Positions 1 through 7,890 of a stretch of 64,000 nt of DNA are shown here, one piece after another. Source of the stretch: Methanocella sp. (GTDB lineage: Archaea > Halobacteriota > Methanocellia > Methanocellales > Methanocellaceae). Every line of letters starts with the position of its first letter. Position 1 is the first letter of the stretch. The stretch spans positions 1 through 64,000 of the forward strand of contig NZ_DATJPM010000077.1 in assembly GCF_035506375.1 (NCBI RefSeq), in the 5' to 3' direction. The notes under the pieces are model-generated. The model searched no databases and had not been told where the DNA came from. It saw only the letters and a program-made list of their open reading frames with translations. The translations under genes and the position numbers were made by a program.

Positions 1-228
1 GTCGATGTCGAAGCCCTCGATCTGGTTCGTCGTCGTGTTCACGTTCTCGAAGGGCGCATAGCTCGCGTCCGTCGCGATGGAGAGCGTGCCCGGGGTGAGC
101 GTCGTAAAGTTCGCCGACGCTGCGGGTGTCGGCGTTACGGCGGGGGACGTGGTACATCCGCTGACCGAGACGACGATCATGCTGATCAATAGCAATAATA
201 AAAATGCCTTTGTTACATTCCTAGTCAC
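1..228 (-). CDS. ABC transporter substrate-binding lipoprotein, polar amino acid type (N-terminal part)
   Basis: Only the first 76 codons are present; the gene runs off the left edge. The reverse strand encodes a positively charged start, a Leu/Ile/Val-rich membrane stretch and a lipobox ending VSGC, followed by a Thr/Pro/Ala linker and then GTLSIATDASYAPFENV and IEGFDID. That is the opening of family 3 periplasmic binding proteins, which deliver polar amino acids to ABC importers. It would be a lipid-anchored extracellular receptor. The GTG start at 228 is chosen because AGGAGG (238-243) lies 9 nt upstream and the signal peptide begins there. The permease and ATPase partners would lie to the left and are not visible. 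The substrate cannot be told from this fragment. Confidence 0.85.
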   Translation of the reverse strand, partial: MTRNVTKAFLLLLLISMIVVSVSGCTTSPAVTPTPAASANFTTLTPGTLSIATDASYAPFENVNTTTNQIEGFDID

Positions 229-302
229 TAGTCTAAGCCTCCTGTTCACCTATCGATGTTATGTCATGGCATGGCAGAGCATAACTGAGCATAGGGGTGC
301 TA

Positions 303-338
303 AATAGGTGTATATAGTCCTATGGGTAGTTACCTATT
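303..338 (-). promoter_or_regulatory. Putative promoter with flanking inverted repeat for the binding-protein gene
   Basis: On the minus strand a TATA-like ACTATATAC (about 310-318) lies roughly 80 nt before the GTG start, leaving room for a short leader with the Shine-Dalgarno. It is bracketed by perfect 7-bp arms AATAGGT (303-309) and ACCTATT (332-338), a layout expected for an operator overlapping the promoter. Which regulator would bind is unknown. Confidence 0.35.
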
Positions 339-639
339 AAATCTTTTGCACCGGGCGACAATAGGCGATTTTTTATAAAATTTTTCGTATTAAGGCATCG
401 CCCGGGCTCATATGGGCGCTCCGCCTTATTATCCATCGTATAAGATTTTTCTACACAGTACGGTAGGAAGCAAGGCAATTCACTGGCCATGTGCTCGTAG
501 CTTTCCTGCCTATGGAATAAACGGAGGGCAAAAAAGCGATAGATTTAAGCCGTCAAAGTGCGGGTATATATTCCAATCGTCGGGCAGGCTTTAAGTTTGG
601 CTCGATAGGCCCGACGAGCTTAAAAAAGAAGATGATGAA
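339..639. other. Intergenic stretch with an AT-rich TATA-like core between GC arms
   Basis: No convincing gene. Perfect 8-bp arms CCGGGCGA (351-358) and TCGCCCGG (398-405) enclose an AT-rich core containing TTTTTTATAAAATTTTT, a good TATA candidate on either strand. The rest shows no ribosome-binding site or coding character until the small gene at 640. An open frame at 412-594 is judged spurious. Confidence 0.4.
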
Positions 640-861
640 ATGGCAGGAAAGATCGACAAGACCGTGACGGTCGGTAAATTCAAGGGCGGCGAGGCGGCCG
701 TAAGGGCCGTCCTGACCTCCCAGGGCTTTGAAGCGAAGACGATGGCGATGGCCTCGAACGACAAGAATAACGAGACCTGGAATATCGTCCTCGCGAACGG
801 CCGCAAGGTCATGCTCAGCGCCCCCAAGAAGGGCAATCAGGTAATGATTAAGGAAGTATAA
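640..861 (+). CDS. Small hypothetical protein, 73 aa
   Basis: I do not recognise this family. It starts MAGKIDKTVTVGKFKGGEA and is a soluble, lysine-rich, cysteine-free protein with no membrane segment. Alternating hydrophobic residues near the end (WNIVLANGRKVMLSAP) suggest a small beta-containing fold. Codon use is G/C-rich at third positions like neighbouring genes, and a T-rich terminator follows directly, so it is probably a genuine monocistronic gene. There is no clear Shine-Dalgarno; a purine run precedes the ATG. It stands alone between the divergent binding-protein gene and the MFS gene, so context gives no functional hint. Confidence 0.6.
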   Translation: MAGKIDKTVTVGKFKGGEAAVRAVLTSQGFEAKTMAMASNDKNNETWNIVLANGRKVMLSAPKKGNQVMIKEV

Positions 862-885
862 TCCTTTTCTCTTATCCTTTTTTAG
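862..885 (+). terminator. Oligo-T terminator after the 73-aa gene
   Basis: Two pyrimidine-rich runs (CCTTTTCTCTT and CCTTTTTT) follow the stop codon immediately, without a stem-loop, as is typical of archaeal intrinsic terminators. A TATA-like CTTTATATTTT (890-900) for the next gene follows. Confidence 0.5.
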
Positions 886-923
886 TAAGCTTTATATTTT
901 TTCATTTACATTCAGGCTTAACC

Positions 924-2111
924 ATGGCCCTGAATGTTCCCGTCGCTAAGATCGAGCGCAACATCAGGCTGAACTACGTCTACACGATGCTCATGAACAC
1001 GATGCTCGACAAGGGCATCTGGATGCTATTCTTAAGCTATAGAGGCCTTGGTCTGGTGCAGATCGGCCTGCTGGAGTCGGTCTACCAGCTCGGCTATCTT
1101 CTCTTCGGGCTGCCCGCGGGGGCCATCGGCGACCTGATCGGAAGGAAAGCGAGCCTCTACCTGAGCATCGTCACCAAGGTCCTTAGCTATATACTCATCC
1201 TCATATCGGGCGACTTTCTGGGCTATTCGGCCAGCTTCGTGCTCGGCGCGATGTCCTGGGTGCTCTATAATTCTGCGTCGGAGTCCATCACCTACGAGAG
1301 CTGCCGTATCGTGGGGAATGCCGGCGACTATAAGAAGATCTACGGCAACATCCTGGCGCTCGCGTTCGTTGCGGCGGCGCTGGGCGTCTTTACCGGGGGC
1401 TTCCTCGCTGAAGGCAGCTTCGAGAACGTCTACTACGCCGGGATACTAGTCATGCTGGCGGCCCTTGTGCCGGCCTTACTGTTCACCGAGACGAAGGGCG
1501 TAGCCTCGAACGTGGGGAGCAGGAGCGTGTCGCAGCTCTTCAAGAGCTCGATGAAAACCATCGCCGGAAACCCGCTGGTGCTTTACATCCTGGTGCTCTT
1601 CGCCGCCATATCCACGGTGGACATGACCATCTACATGTACTGCCAGAAGTATTTTCAGGGCATGGGCATACCCGTCTTCGCCATCGGCATCATCCTGGCC
1701 GTTGACTCGCTGTTCGCCGCCCTGGGCGCCAGGTACTCCTACGCCCTGGCCCGGCTGCCGGCGAAAAAGTTCATCGTCATCATACCAGGCGTCATCTTCG
1801 GGGCGTATATACTATTATCATTCTCTAATAACCCGCTGGGCGTGCCCATGCTGTGGCTGGGAACCATCTTCGTGGTGGCGTTCTGGCCCATCGTGAGCGA
1901 ATTAGTCAACGCCCGGGTGCCGTCGGAGGACAGGGCCACTATTTTAGCGTTCAAGAGCCAGCTCTCCAGCGCCGGCGTCGCGGTGCTCTTCCCTGTCGTG
2001 GGCTTCTTCGCGGAGCGCGCATCGCTGTCGACGGCGTTCCTCTGGCTGCTGGCAATCATGCTGCCGCTGGTCGCCTACTCGGTAGTAAAAATAAGGCAGA
2101 CGGCTTTTTAA
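924..2111 (+). CDS. Major facilitator superfamily transporter
   Basis: 395 residues with about 12 hydrophobic segments, the usual MFS size. The loop between TM2 and TM3 reads GAIGDLIGRKAS, matching the MFS signature GxxxDxxGRR/K. It is therefore a secondary carrier in the cytoplasmic membrane; substrate cannot be predicted, but the general look is of drug/multi-substrate exporters. The ATG at 924 lies about 25-30 nt after a TATA box (890-900), so the mRNA is probably leaderless; no Shine-Dalgarno is seen. It converges on the rhodanese gene with a gap of only 15 bp. Confidence 0.9.
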   Translation: MALNVPVAKIERNIRLNYVYTMLMNTMLDKGIWMLFLSYRGLGLVQIGLLESVYQLGYLLFGLPAGAIGDLIGRKASLYLSIVTKVLSYILILISGDFLGYSASFVLGAMSWVLYNSASESITYESCRIVGNAGDYKKIYGNILALAFVAAALGVFTGGFLAEGSFENVYYAGILVMLAALVPALLFTETKGVASNVGSRSVSQLFKSSMKTIAGNPLVLYILVLFAAISTVDMTIYMYCQKYFQGMGIPVFAIGIILAVDSLFAALGARYSYALARLPAKKFIVIIPGVIFGAYILLSFSNNPLGVPMLWLGTIFVVAFWPIVSELVNARVPSEDRATILAFKSQLSSAGVAVLFPVVGFFAERASLSTAFLWLLAIMLPLVAYSVVKIRQTAF

Positions 2112-2126
2112 TAATCCACACCCGTA

Positions 2127-2507
2127 TTAGCGGACAGCCGGATATCCGGCACCTGCCCATCCCTTGTAGCCTTTGGCGAGGCTCCGCACGTCACCATAGC
2201 CATAGACTCTGAGGAACATGGCGGCATAGGCGGAACGCCGCCCCGTAGCACAGTAGACGACCATCTTCAGGCCCTTTTCCTGCGGCAGCTCCCCGACGCG
2301 CCGCGGAAGCTCATTTACAGAAATGTTCACGGCCCTCGAGATATGGCCTTCCCGGAACTCGGAGGGCTCGCGGACGTCCAGCAGAAAGAGCTTTTTTCCC
2401 GAGTCGAGCCCCTTTTTCAGGTCATCGGCCTTTATCACGTTCCAATCCGAAGTCGACGTCAGGGCATAGTTTTCCATTGCCGAACAGATATCATCCCTTA
2501 AAGCCAT
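2127..2507 (-). CDS. Rhodanese-like domain protein
   Basis: A 126-residue single-domain rhodanese. The hallmarks are LLDVREPSEFREGHI (about residues 42-56) and an active-site loop YCATGRRS with the catalytic cysteine at residue 86, so it should be able to carry a persulfide. Single-domain rhodaneses of this kind transfer sulfane sulfur to cyanide, thiols or sulfur-carrier proteins; the physiological acceptor is unknown. It is cytoplasmic, with no signal peptide. It lies 41 bp downstream of the acetate-transporter family gene on the same strand and may be cotranscribed, though no functional link is evident. Confidence 0.9.
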   Translation of the reverse strand: MALRDDICSAMENYALTSTSDWNVIKADDLKKGLDSGKKLFLLDVREPSEFREGHISRAVNISVNELPRRVGELPQEKGLKMVVYCATGRRSAYAAMFLRVYGYGDVRSLAKGYKGWAGAGYPAVR

Positions 2508-2548
2508 GGATCGTAGAACGACGTACAGATAAAAAAAGAATGCGGGAC

Positions 2549-3157
2549 TTATACCCCGCCGATGGGCAGGACCTGCCTGCCGTGGGCGTCGTTGAGCACC
2601 TCGGCGGCCGCCAGATATATGGCCGAGAAGCCGCAGACGATGCCCTCCAGGCCCGCGAAGATCTTTATAAGCGCGATGCCCGTGAAGTCGCCTATTGCCA
2701 GCAGGAAGAACAGGACGGCCAGGCTGCCGAAGACGAGCTGAATGGCTTTATTCTTATTTAGCGTCCCCACGAACATGTAGGCAGTGAACACTCCCCATAG
2801 GGCCAGGTACGCCGCCATCGACGCGCCGTCCGGCGCGGGGTACCAGCCCAGCTTCGGGAATATCAACAGCGTTACAAGCGATATCCAGAACAGCCCGTAG
2901 GACGTGAAGGCGGTCGTGCCGAAGGTGTTGCCTTTCCCGAATTCCATAATTCCCGCGATAATCTGGGCGACGCCGCCGTAGAAGATGCCCATGGCCAGGA
3001 TCATGCTCCAGGCCGACGAGGTAATGAGCCCCGCGTTGAGCAGGTTCAGCAGTACGGTAGTCATGCCAAAACCCATGAGCCCCAGGGGCGCCGGATTGGC
3101 GAGGGTGGAGGCCACGGCTTTCGCTTCTTTTGCATCTAGTGTTTGAGTGTTAACCAT
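2549..3157 (-). CDS. GPR1/FUN34/YaaH family acetate/succinate transporter
   Basis: 202 residues with six hydrophobic segments. The N-terminal signature NPAPLGLMGFG, just before TM1, is diagnostic of the AceTr family (SatP/YaaH in E. coli, Ato3 in yeast), which move acetate or related carboxylates across the membrane. In a methanogen it could import acetate for biosynthesis or release it. The start is the ATG at 3157. A minus-strand TATA-like TTTATAATG lies 30-40 bp upstream. The gene is complete and of normal length. Confidence 0.9.
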   Translation of the reverse strand: MVNTQTLDAKEAKAVASTLANPAPLGLMGFGMTTVLLNLLNAGLITSSAWSMILAMGIFYGGVAQIIAGIMEFGKGNTFGTTAFTSYGLFWISLVTLLIFPKLGWYPAPDGASMAAYLALWGVFTAYMFVGTLNKNKAIQLVFGSLAVLFFLLAIGDFTGIALIKIFAGLEGIVCGFSAIYLAAAEVLNDAHGRQVLPIGGV

Positions 3158-3182
3158 TGAATGGCACCGATAGTTAATTAAT

Positions 3183-3218
3183 AATCATTATAAATAAATG
3201 TTACGATTGATAACGATT
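3183..3218 (-). promoter_or_regulatory. Putative promoter/operator upstream of the acetate-transporter gene
   Basis: The arms AATCATTAT (3183-3191) and ATAACGATT (3210-3218) form an inverted repeat with one mismatch, separated by 18 nt. The left arm overlaps the TATA-like TTTATAATG on the minus strand, about 30 nt before the start codon. This is the place for a transcription-factor site; no regulator is recognised. Confidence 0.3.
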
Positions 3219-3358
3219 ATTTTTTATCATACTATAATTGGATTTTAACGCATCTATAGAGAGACATATGTTATCGCTTAAACAGCCATGAAATAGCTTA
3301 GTATTTTACACAATATCGGTGTATAGGGAATGTCCAGGGTAAGCCGAGATCCGGGCTT

Positions 3359-3835
3359 TTACGCTCTTCCATACAGTCCCACGATCTCGTCCTCGGCGAG
3401 GATGTGCCCCTTCATGGCGCCGAGCACCGCGCTCTTCGGCACGCCCGATGGCACGTCAAGCACCGTGTCGAGCGCATAGAGATGAAAACGGTAGTGGTGC
3501 GGCCGGCCGGGTGGCGGGCACGGGCCCCCGTAGCCCATCTGCCTGAAATCGTTCAGCCCCTGGAAACAATTCTTCTTAATGATCTTCTCCCCGCGGACAC
3601 CTTCGGGAAGCTCGTTCCTGTGGGCGGGTATGTTGTATATCACCCAGTGGGTGAACGTCTTTCCGGGCGCGTCGGGGTCGTCCATGATTAGGGCGAACGT
3701 CTCCGTGCCCTCCGGCGCCCCATCCCAGGAGAGCTGGGGCGACAGGTCGTCGCCGTCGCAGGTATATTTCACGGGTATCTTCTTGCCCGGCTCGAAAGAC
3801 TGGCTGGCCAGCTTCAATATACACTTTGTGCTCAC
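3359..3835 (-). CDS. YbhB/YbcL family Raf-kinase-inhibitor-like (PEBP) protein
   Basis: 158 residues matching the phosphatidylethanolamine-binding protein fold as found in bacteria and archaea (YbhB/YbcL). Key motifs are DDPDAPGKTFTHWVIYNIPA in the middle and GYGGPCPPPGRPHHYRF, which build the anion-binding pocket. The molecular role of the prokaryotic members is not settled; they bind small phosphorylated or anionic ligands. No signal peptide, so cytoplasmic. It stands alone, divergent from purM, with the repeat region 3954-4107 lying between. Confidence 0.9.
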   Translation of the reverse strand: MSTKCILKLASQSFEPGKKIPVKYTCDGDDLSPQLSWDGAPEGTETFALIMDDPDAPGKTFTHWVIYNIPAHRNELPEGVRGEKIIKKNCFQGLNDFRQMGYGGPCPPPGRPHHYRFHLYALDTVLDVPSGVPKSAVLGAMKGHILAEDEIVGLYGRA

Positions 3836-3953
3836 GTCGATGCGCTCCTTATATCTAGTTCGTCGCCGGCCTTATTTATTGTTTATTGAATAAAAGGCGA
3901 GCATGGCCTATGGCCCCCCACGGAGACCCACTGCTTAATAATATTATCAGGAA

Positions 3954-4107
3954 GCCGTGTTCGCCGTGCATCCGCCGTGCCGAATTTTAAAGAGCGCCGT
4001 GTTCGCCGTGCATCCGCCGTGCCGAATTTTAAAGAGCGCCGTGTTCGCCGTGTCGCCGTGGTGAGAAATAACCGTGTCCTCCGTGGTGCCTCCGTGCGCC
4101 CCGTGGT
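3954..4107. repeat. 42-bp tandem repeat and CCGTG-rich intergenic sequence
   Basis: A 42-bp unit beginning GCCGTGTTCGCCGTG and ending AATTTTAAAGAGC is repeated exactly twice (3954-3995 and 3996-4037), with a third partial copy from 4038 to 4052. The sequence then continues as degenerate CCGTG words to 4107; CCGTG occurs 13 times in total. Read on the other strand these are CACGG words (CACGGAGG, CACCACGG) like those in the palindrome at 50505. The rest of the 328-bp gap between the PEBP gene and purM holds a TATA-like AAAATTTTAT (about 4112-4121) for purM. Confidence 0.85.
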
Positions 4108-4163
4108 GAATACAAAATTTTATTAGCGCTCCCGGCCATCTGTCGAATATGCGGGAGAAGCAC

Positions 4164-5153
4164 ATGACCTACGCCGGCGCGGGCGTGGACATCAATAAGC
4201 TCGAGTCCATTAAGTCGGGCATAATAAAAAAAGGCTTAAAGTATCGACGCTCTGGCTTCGGGGCCCCCATGGGCGGGATCGGGGCGTACGCCGGGCTCAT
4301 CGACATGGGCGAGTTCGCGCTGGCCATGACCACGGACGGCGTGGGCACCAAGCTGATCATCGCCGACGCCATGAAAAAGTGGGATACCGTGGGCATCGAC
4401 TGCATCGCCATGAACGTCAACGATCTTTATGTCATGGGCGTGGAGCCCCTGGCCTTCGTCGACTACATCTCCATCGAGAAGCCGGACGATGAACTAATAC
4501 GCCAGGTGATGGTGGGCCTGGACGAGGGCGCCAGGCAGGCGAACGTCACCATCGTCGGCGGCGAGACCGCCGCGCTCCCCGACATCATCAAGGGCTTCGA
4601 CCTCGCGGGCACTGCCGTGGGATACGTGGGCAAAAACGAGGTCGTCACCGGCGAGAGCATAAGGCCGGGCGACGTAGTCATCGGGCTGCCCTCGAGCGGC
4701 ATTCACTCGAACGGCTACAGCCTCGTGCGCAAGGTCATCGAGAAGTGTGGCCTCAAATATGCGGACCCGCTGCCCTACGATAAAACGAAGACCATAGGCG
4801 CGGAGCTCCTCAAGCCTACCCGGATATACTCGGAAGTCGTGCCCATCTTCCGGAAGTACCCGGTTAAGGGAATGGCCCACATCACAGGCGGCGGGCTCAT
4901 GAATTTGCGGCGGATCACCGACTACGGGTTCGAGTTTACCGACCCCATGCCAGTGCCGCAGGTCTTTACCTGGCTCCAGAAGCTCGGCGGAATCGACGAT
5001 AAGGAGATGTACCGGACCTTTAACATGGGCATGGGCTACGTTATAATTACCGACAAGGAGAGCGCCGGGGCCATCGTGAAGATGACCGACGGCAAGATAG
5101 CGGGCAGCATCGTGCAGGAAGGCTGCACGGTCCGCGGCGTCACGATGTGGTAA
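4164..5153 (+). CDS. purM: Phosphoribosylformylglycinamidine cyclo-ligase (AIR synthetase)
   Basis: Catalyses the ATP-dependent ring closure of FGAM to aminoimidazole ribonucleotide, step five of purine synthesis, in the cytoplasm. The protein shows the full PurM pattern: YAGAGVDI at the start, TTDGVGTK, MNVNDLYVMGVEPL, VGGETAALPD and GLPSSGIHSNGYSLVR. The length of about 330 residues is normal. An in-frame ATG exists at 4149, but the ATG at 4164 is preferred: GGGAG ends 6 nt upstream of it and family members begin with MTYxxAGVDI. It is followed after 4 nt by the kinase-like gene at 5158, so the two are probably cotranscribed although their pathways differ. Confidence 0.95.
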   Translation: MTYAGAGVDINKLESIKSGIIKKGLKYRRSGFGAPMGGIGAYAGLIDMGEFALAMTTDGVGTKLIIADAMKKWDTVGIDCIAMNVNDLYVMGVEPLAFVDYISIEKPDDELIRQVMVGLDEGARQANVTIVGGETAALPDIIKGFDLAGTAVGYVGKNEVVTGESIRPGDVVIGLPSSGIHSNGYSLVRKVIEKCGLKYADPLPYDKTKTIGAELLKPTRIYSEVVPIFRKYPVKGMAHITGGGLMNLRRITDYGFEFTDPMPVPQVFTWLQKLGGIDDKEMYRTFNMGMGYVIITDKESAGAIVKMTDGKIAGSIVQEGCTVRGVTMW

Positions 5154-5157
5154 GGCC

Positions 5158-5709
5158 ATGGCCTGGCTGCCCCGCAAGCTCGTGCACATATCGGGCGCGG
5201 CCTTCGCCTTTATCGGGCTCTACGACCGGGCGCTCTCGCTCGGCATCGCGCTGGCCGGCATCATCGCGTTCTTTATCCTCGAGGCGGCCCGGCGCCGCAT
5301 AGACCTGCCATTCCTTTCCGCCCTCTACCGGGACTCGGAGAAAAAGAGCATCGCTTCCGAGCCGCTTTTATATCTACTCTGTATCGCCACGCTGCTCGCC
5401 GTATCCCTGGCCTTCGACCCGCCTGCGTGCCTCGCCGCCATCGTCGTTCTCACGATAGGCGACGGCATCGCCGGCATCGCGGGAAGGGCTGTCGGACGGC
5501 ACAGGCTCCCGAATAGCCAAAAAACCTGGGAAGGCTCGCTATCGGGTTTTATAGCGGCCTCTGCCATAGGATTTTTATTCGCCGGCCCACTGGCCATCGC
5601 AGGAGCGGCGGCGGGCATGGCCGCCGAGGCCTATTCCGGGCGGCTGGAGAACCTATCGGTCGCGGCCATCTCCTTCCTCGCCATGGCCATACTTTCAGCC
5701 CTCATATGA
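5158..5709 (+). CDS. CTP-dependent dolichol/phytol/diacylglycerol kinase-like membrane protein
   Basis: 183 residues, mostly membrane-embedded (about 6-7 hydrophobic segments). RKLVHISG near the N-terminus, GDGIAGIAGR and KTWEGSLSGF are the conserved motifs of the SEC59/VTE5/DGK1 group, which phosphorylate polyprenols, phytol or diacylglycerol with CTP. KTWEGS is also shared with CDP-diglyceride synthases. In an archaeon the likely substrate is an isoprenoid alcohol, possibly dolichol for the N-glycosylation carriers encoded downstream, but that is inference. The ATG overlaps neither neighbour but lies only 4 nt after the purM stop, so translation is probably coupled. Confidence 0.8.
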   Translation: MAWLPRKLVHISGAAFAFIGLYDRALSLGIALAGIIAFFILEAARRRIDLPFLSALYRDSEKKSIASEPLLYLLCIATLLAVSLAFDPPACLAAIVVLTIGDGIAGIAGRAVGRHRLPNSQKTWEGSLSGFIAASAIGFLFAGPLAIAGAAAGMAAEAYSGRLENLSVAAISFLAMAILSALI

Positions 5710-5748
5710 ACAAAATATCTATACTCCTAATCGTCTAATTAATGCAAT

Positions 5749-6201
5749 ATGAATATGAAAGCCGTCGTATCGGGGCTCATCGGAGCGGTCATTATACTGA
5801 TCGGCTTATTTGCATGGTTTTTAACGCTAATGGCCCTCATCTCAGGCGCGTCCTGGGCTGTATACATGGGCCTTGCCGGGCTACTATTAGTGGGGATAGG
5901 AGCAGCGTTCGTATATATCGCATATACGTCCACCCAGCAGGATAAGATGGGCGACGCCCGCTACCACAACATGGAGCGGCAGGTGCTGGCCCTCGCCAAA
6001 AAGAATAAGGGCACGGTCACCGTGGCCGACCTCATCAACGCCGGCTTCGAGTCGGACGAGGCCGAGAGGGTGCTTGATAAAATGTCCAGGAAAGGTATCT
6101 GCGACATCAACCTCGACGCCACGGAGGCGAGCGGCATCACCACGTACTCGTTCCCCACGCTCATACCCTTCGGGCAGGACGAAAAAACGGCGAAGGTGTG
6201 A
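5749..6201 (+). CDS. Membrane protein with C-terminal winged-helix-like domain
   Basis: 150 residues, family not recognised. Two hydrophobic helices (about residues 5-30 and 38-60) anchor it, and a cytoplasmic segment follows. Residues 75-140, with ALAKKNKGTVTVADLINAGF and a following ERVLDKMSRKGICDINLDA, look like a winged helix of the kind seen in DNA- or protein-binding archaeal regulators. It starts the apparent three-gene unit 5749-9155: only 3 nt separate it from the next gene, whose product has a Cys-rich tail. It may therefore sense or assist that system. The start ATG lies about 15 nt downstream of AT-rich sequence without a clear Shine-Dalgarno. Confidence 0.75.
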   Translation: MNMKAVVSGLIGAVIILIGLFAWFLTLMALISGASWAVYMGLAGLLLVGIGAAFVYIAYTSTQQDKMGDARYHNMERQVLALAKKNKGTVTVADLINAGFESDEAERVLDKMSRKGICDINLDATEASGITTYSFPTLIPFGQDEKTAKV

Positions 6202-6204
6202 GCG

Positions 6205-7890
6205 ATGTACCCGAGGAAGCCGGTTTATCTAATACTGTTAACGCTCATCGTGATATCCCTCGCGCCGCACGCGGGCGCGCAGGACACGTACAGCTGGCAG
6301 GTCAACTACCAGCACGTCGTGCTGGACGTGGACCGCTCGGGCTCCGTGCTGATGACCTACGAGGTCGACGCTAATATTCAGCAGGGCGTCTGGACCGAGG
6401 TCTGGATACCCGAGACCGTATCGAACATGCAGGTCTCGGACGTTACGGACGGCAGCGGCCTGAGGCATTCCTTCTACATCGATAGCGGACAGATCAAGAC
6501 CCAGGGATGGGACCTGGGCCAGGGCGATCACGTCTATTTGCGCATCAACGCGACGCTGCCCGACTTCGTGTACCAGTCCGACACGCAGGGCTATGACATT
6601 GTGACCTTCGCGCCACCCTACTGGGACATGTCTATCACGGACACCCAGGTCAAGTTCTACCTGCCGGGCAACGTGTCCAAAGACCAGGTCTTTACCGGCA
6701 GCAAGCTCTACGATAACTTCGGGGTCGAGGACGGAAAAGCCTGGGTCTACTTCCAGAACACCAACCTGGCGCCCAACGAGCAGTTCCAGGTGGCCGTGAG
6801 CTTCCCGGACACGTACATGACAGCCGGAGCCGCCATATCTAAGGCCACCCAACCCACTTACGTTCCGCCGTCATCGTCTGTGGGCCTCGGGCTCCTCGGC
6901 ACGCTCTTCTCCTGCTGCGGCGGGCCTTTCTTTTTCGTGGCCATCATCCTCTTGGTGTTCGCGGCGCCGATCATCGGCTCGCTCTCCCGGCGGCCCTATT
7001 CCTCGCCGGTGGTCAGCATGGACGGCATCGGCATTAATAAGGACCTCGACCCGGTCGAGGCGGCCACGCTGCTGCGGGCAGACCCCCGTAGAATTCTCAC
7101 CATGATCATGTTCGGCATGATGAAAAAAGGCAACGTCAAGCTTATCTCTACCGACCCGACCCGGCTCGAGCTCGTGTCCCGGGACGGCTTGAATTATTAT
7201 GAGAAGCTGTTCGCCGACGCCATCTATCAGCACACTCTTCTCGAGTCCAAGCTGCTGGAGTGCTTCAAGGTGCTCGCCAGGCGCGTCGTGGACAAGACCC
7301 GGCCGTACAGCCGAAAGGAGACCGAGGATTACTATAAGACGAAGATCGACGAGGCGTGGGCCCAGATAAAGGCGGTGGACACGCCCGAGCTGAAGCTCGA
7401 GAAGTACGATACGGACATGTTCTGGCTCATGGCCGACGAACAGTTCACTAAAAAGACCAGGGACTATGTCGCCGACGTTCCGGGCAGCGGGACGGTCTAC
7501 GTTCCGACGCATTACTGGTGGTACCCCTACTACTTCGGGCTTCCCCACTACTACGGCACCGGCGCCCCGCAGCCGTCATCCGGAGCGCCCACGGCGCAGC
7601 AGCCTTCAGGAACAAAGGCGCCCACGAACCAGACGACGGCCAGCGTCGAGTCCTTCGCAAAATCGATCACCAGCTCGGTTGAGTCGATGTCTGCCGGAGT
7701 CGTGTCCAGCGTGGACGGCTTCCTGGGGGTGAGGAACGCCGCGAACGCCCCGCCGCCGGCCACTGCGTCCCTGCCGGCCGCGTACCATTCGGGCGGAGGC
7801 TCATCCTGTGCCTGTGTTTCCTGCGCCTGCGCCTGCGCCCACTGTGCCTGCGCATGTGCCTGCGCCGGGGGAGGGCATGGTTGCACATGA
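6205..7890 (+). CDS. DUF2207-like secreted/membrane protein with a Cys-Ala-rich C-terminal tail
   Basis: 561 residues. A signal peptide ends near AHAGAQ. A beta-rich extracellular domain (about 27-215) recalls the DUF2207 N-terminal region. A Cys-Cys-containing transmembrane helix sits at about 230-258. Next is a cytoplasmic helical domain with VEAATLLRADPRRILTMIMFGMMKKGNVKL, again DUF2207-like, then a low-complexity Pro/Ser/Thr/Ala linker. The last 29 residues contain ten cysteines in an alternating Cys-Ala pattern (CACVSCACACAHCACACACA) ending GGGHGCT. Such a tail is not part of ordinary DUF2207 proteins and resembles a leaderless modification substrate or a metal-binding appendage. The stop codon overlaps the start of the radical SAM gene (ATGA). 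Function unknown; the pairing with a SPASM enzyme suggests post-translational modification. Confidence 0.85.
   Translation: MYPRKPVYLILLTLIVISLAPHAGAQDTYSWQVNYQHVVLDVDRSGSVLMTYEVDANIQQGVWTEVWIPETVSNMQVSDVTDGSGLRHSFYIDSGQIKTQGWDLGQGDHVYLRINATLPDFVYQSDTQGYDIVTFAPPYWDMSITDTQVKFYLPGNVSKDQVFTGSKLYDNFGVEDGKAWVYFQNTNLAPNEQFQVAVSFPDTYMTAGAAISKATQPTYVPPSSSVGLGLLGTLFSCCGGPFFFVAIILLVFAAPIIGSLSRRPYSSPVVSMDGIGINKDLDPVEAATLLRADPRRILTMIMFGMMKKGNVKLISTDPTRLELVSRDGLNYYEKLFADAIYQHTLLESKLLECFKVLARRVVDKTRPYSRKETEDYYKTKIDEAWAQIKAVDTPELKLEKYDTDMFWLMADEQFTKKTRDYVADVPGSGTVYVPTHYWWYPYYFGLPHYYGTGAPQPSSGAPTAQQPSGTKAPTNQTTASVESFAKSITSSVESMSAGVVSSVDGFLGVRNAANAPPPATASLPAAYHSGGGSSCACVSCACACAHCACACACAGGGHGCT

Noticed and set aside
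412..594. 60-residue open frame upstream of the small gene at 640
   Set aside because: No ribosome-binding site, composition unlike neighbouring proteins, and it overlaps the inverted-repeat promoter area; judged chance.
3954..4052. Possible CRISPR array
   Set aside because: The copies are directly adjacent with no spacers; a tandem repeat, not an array.
3947..4165. 72-residue frame on the minus strand over the tandem repeat
   Set aside because: Encodes the repeat unit (HGGCTANTALFKIR) itself and overlaps the purM start; no start signals.
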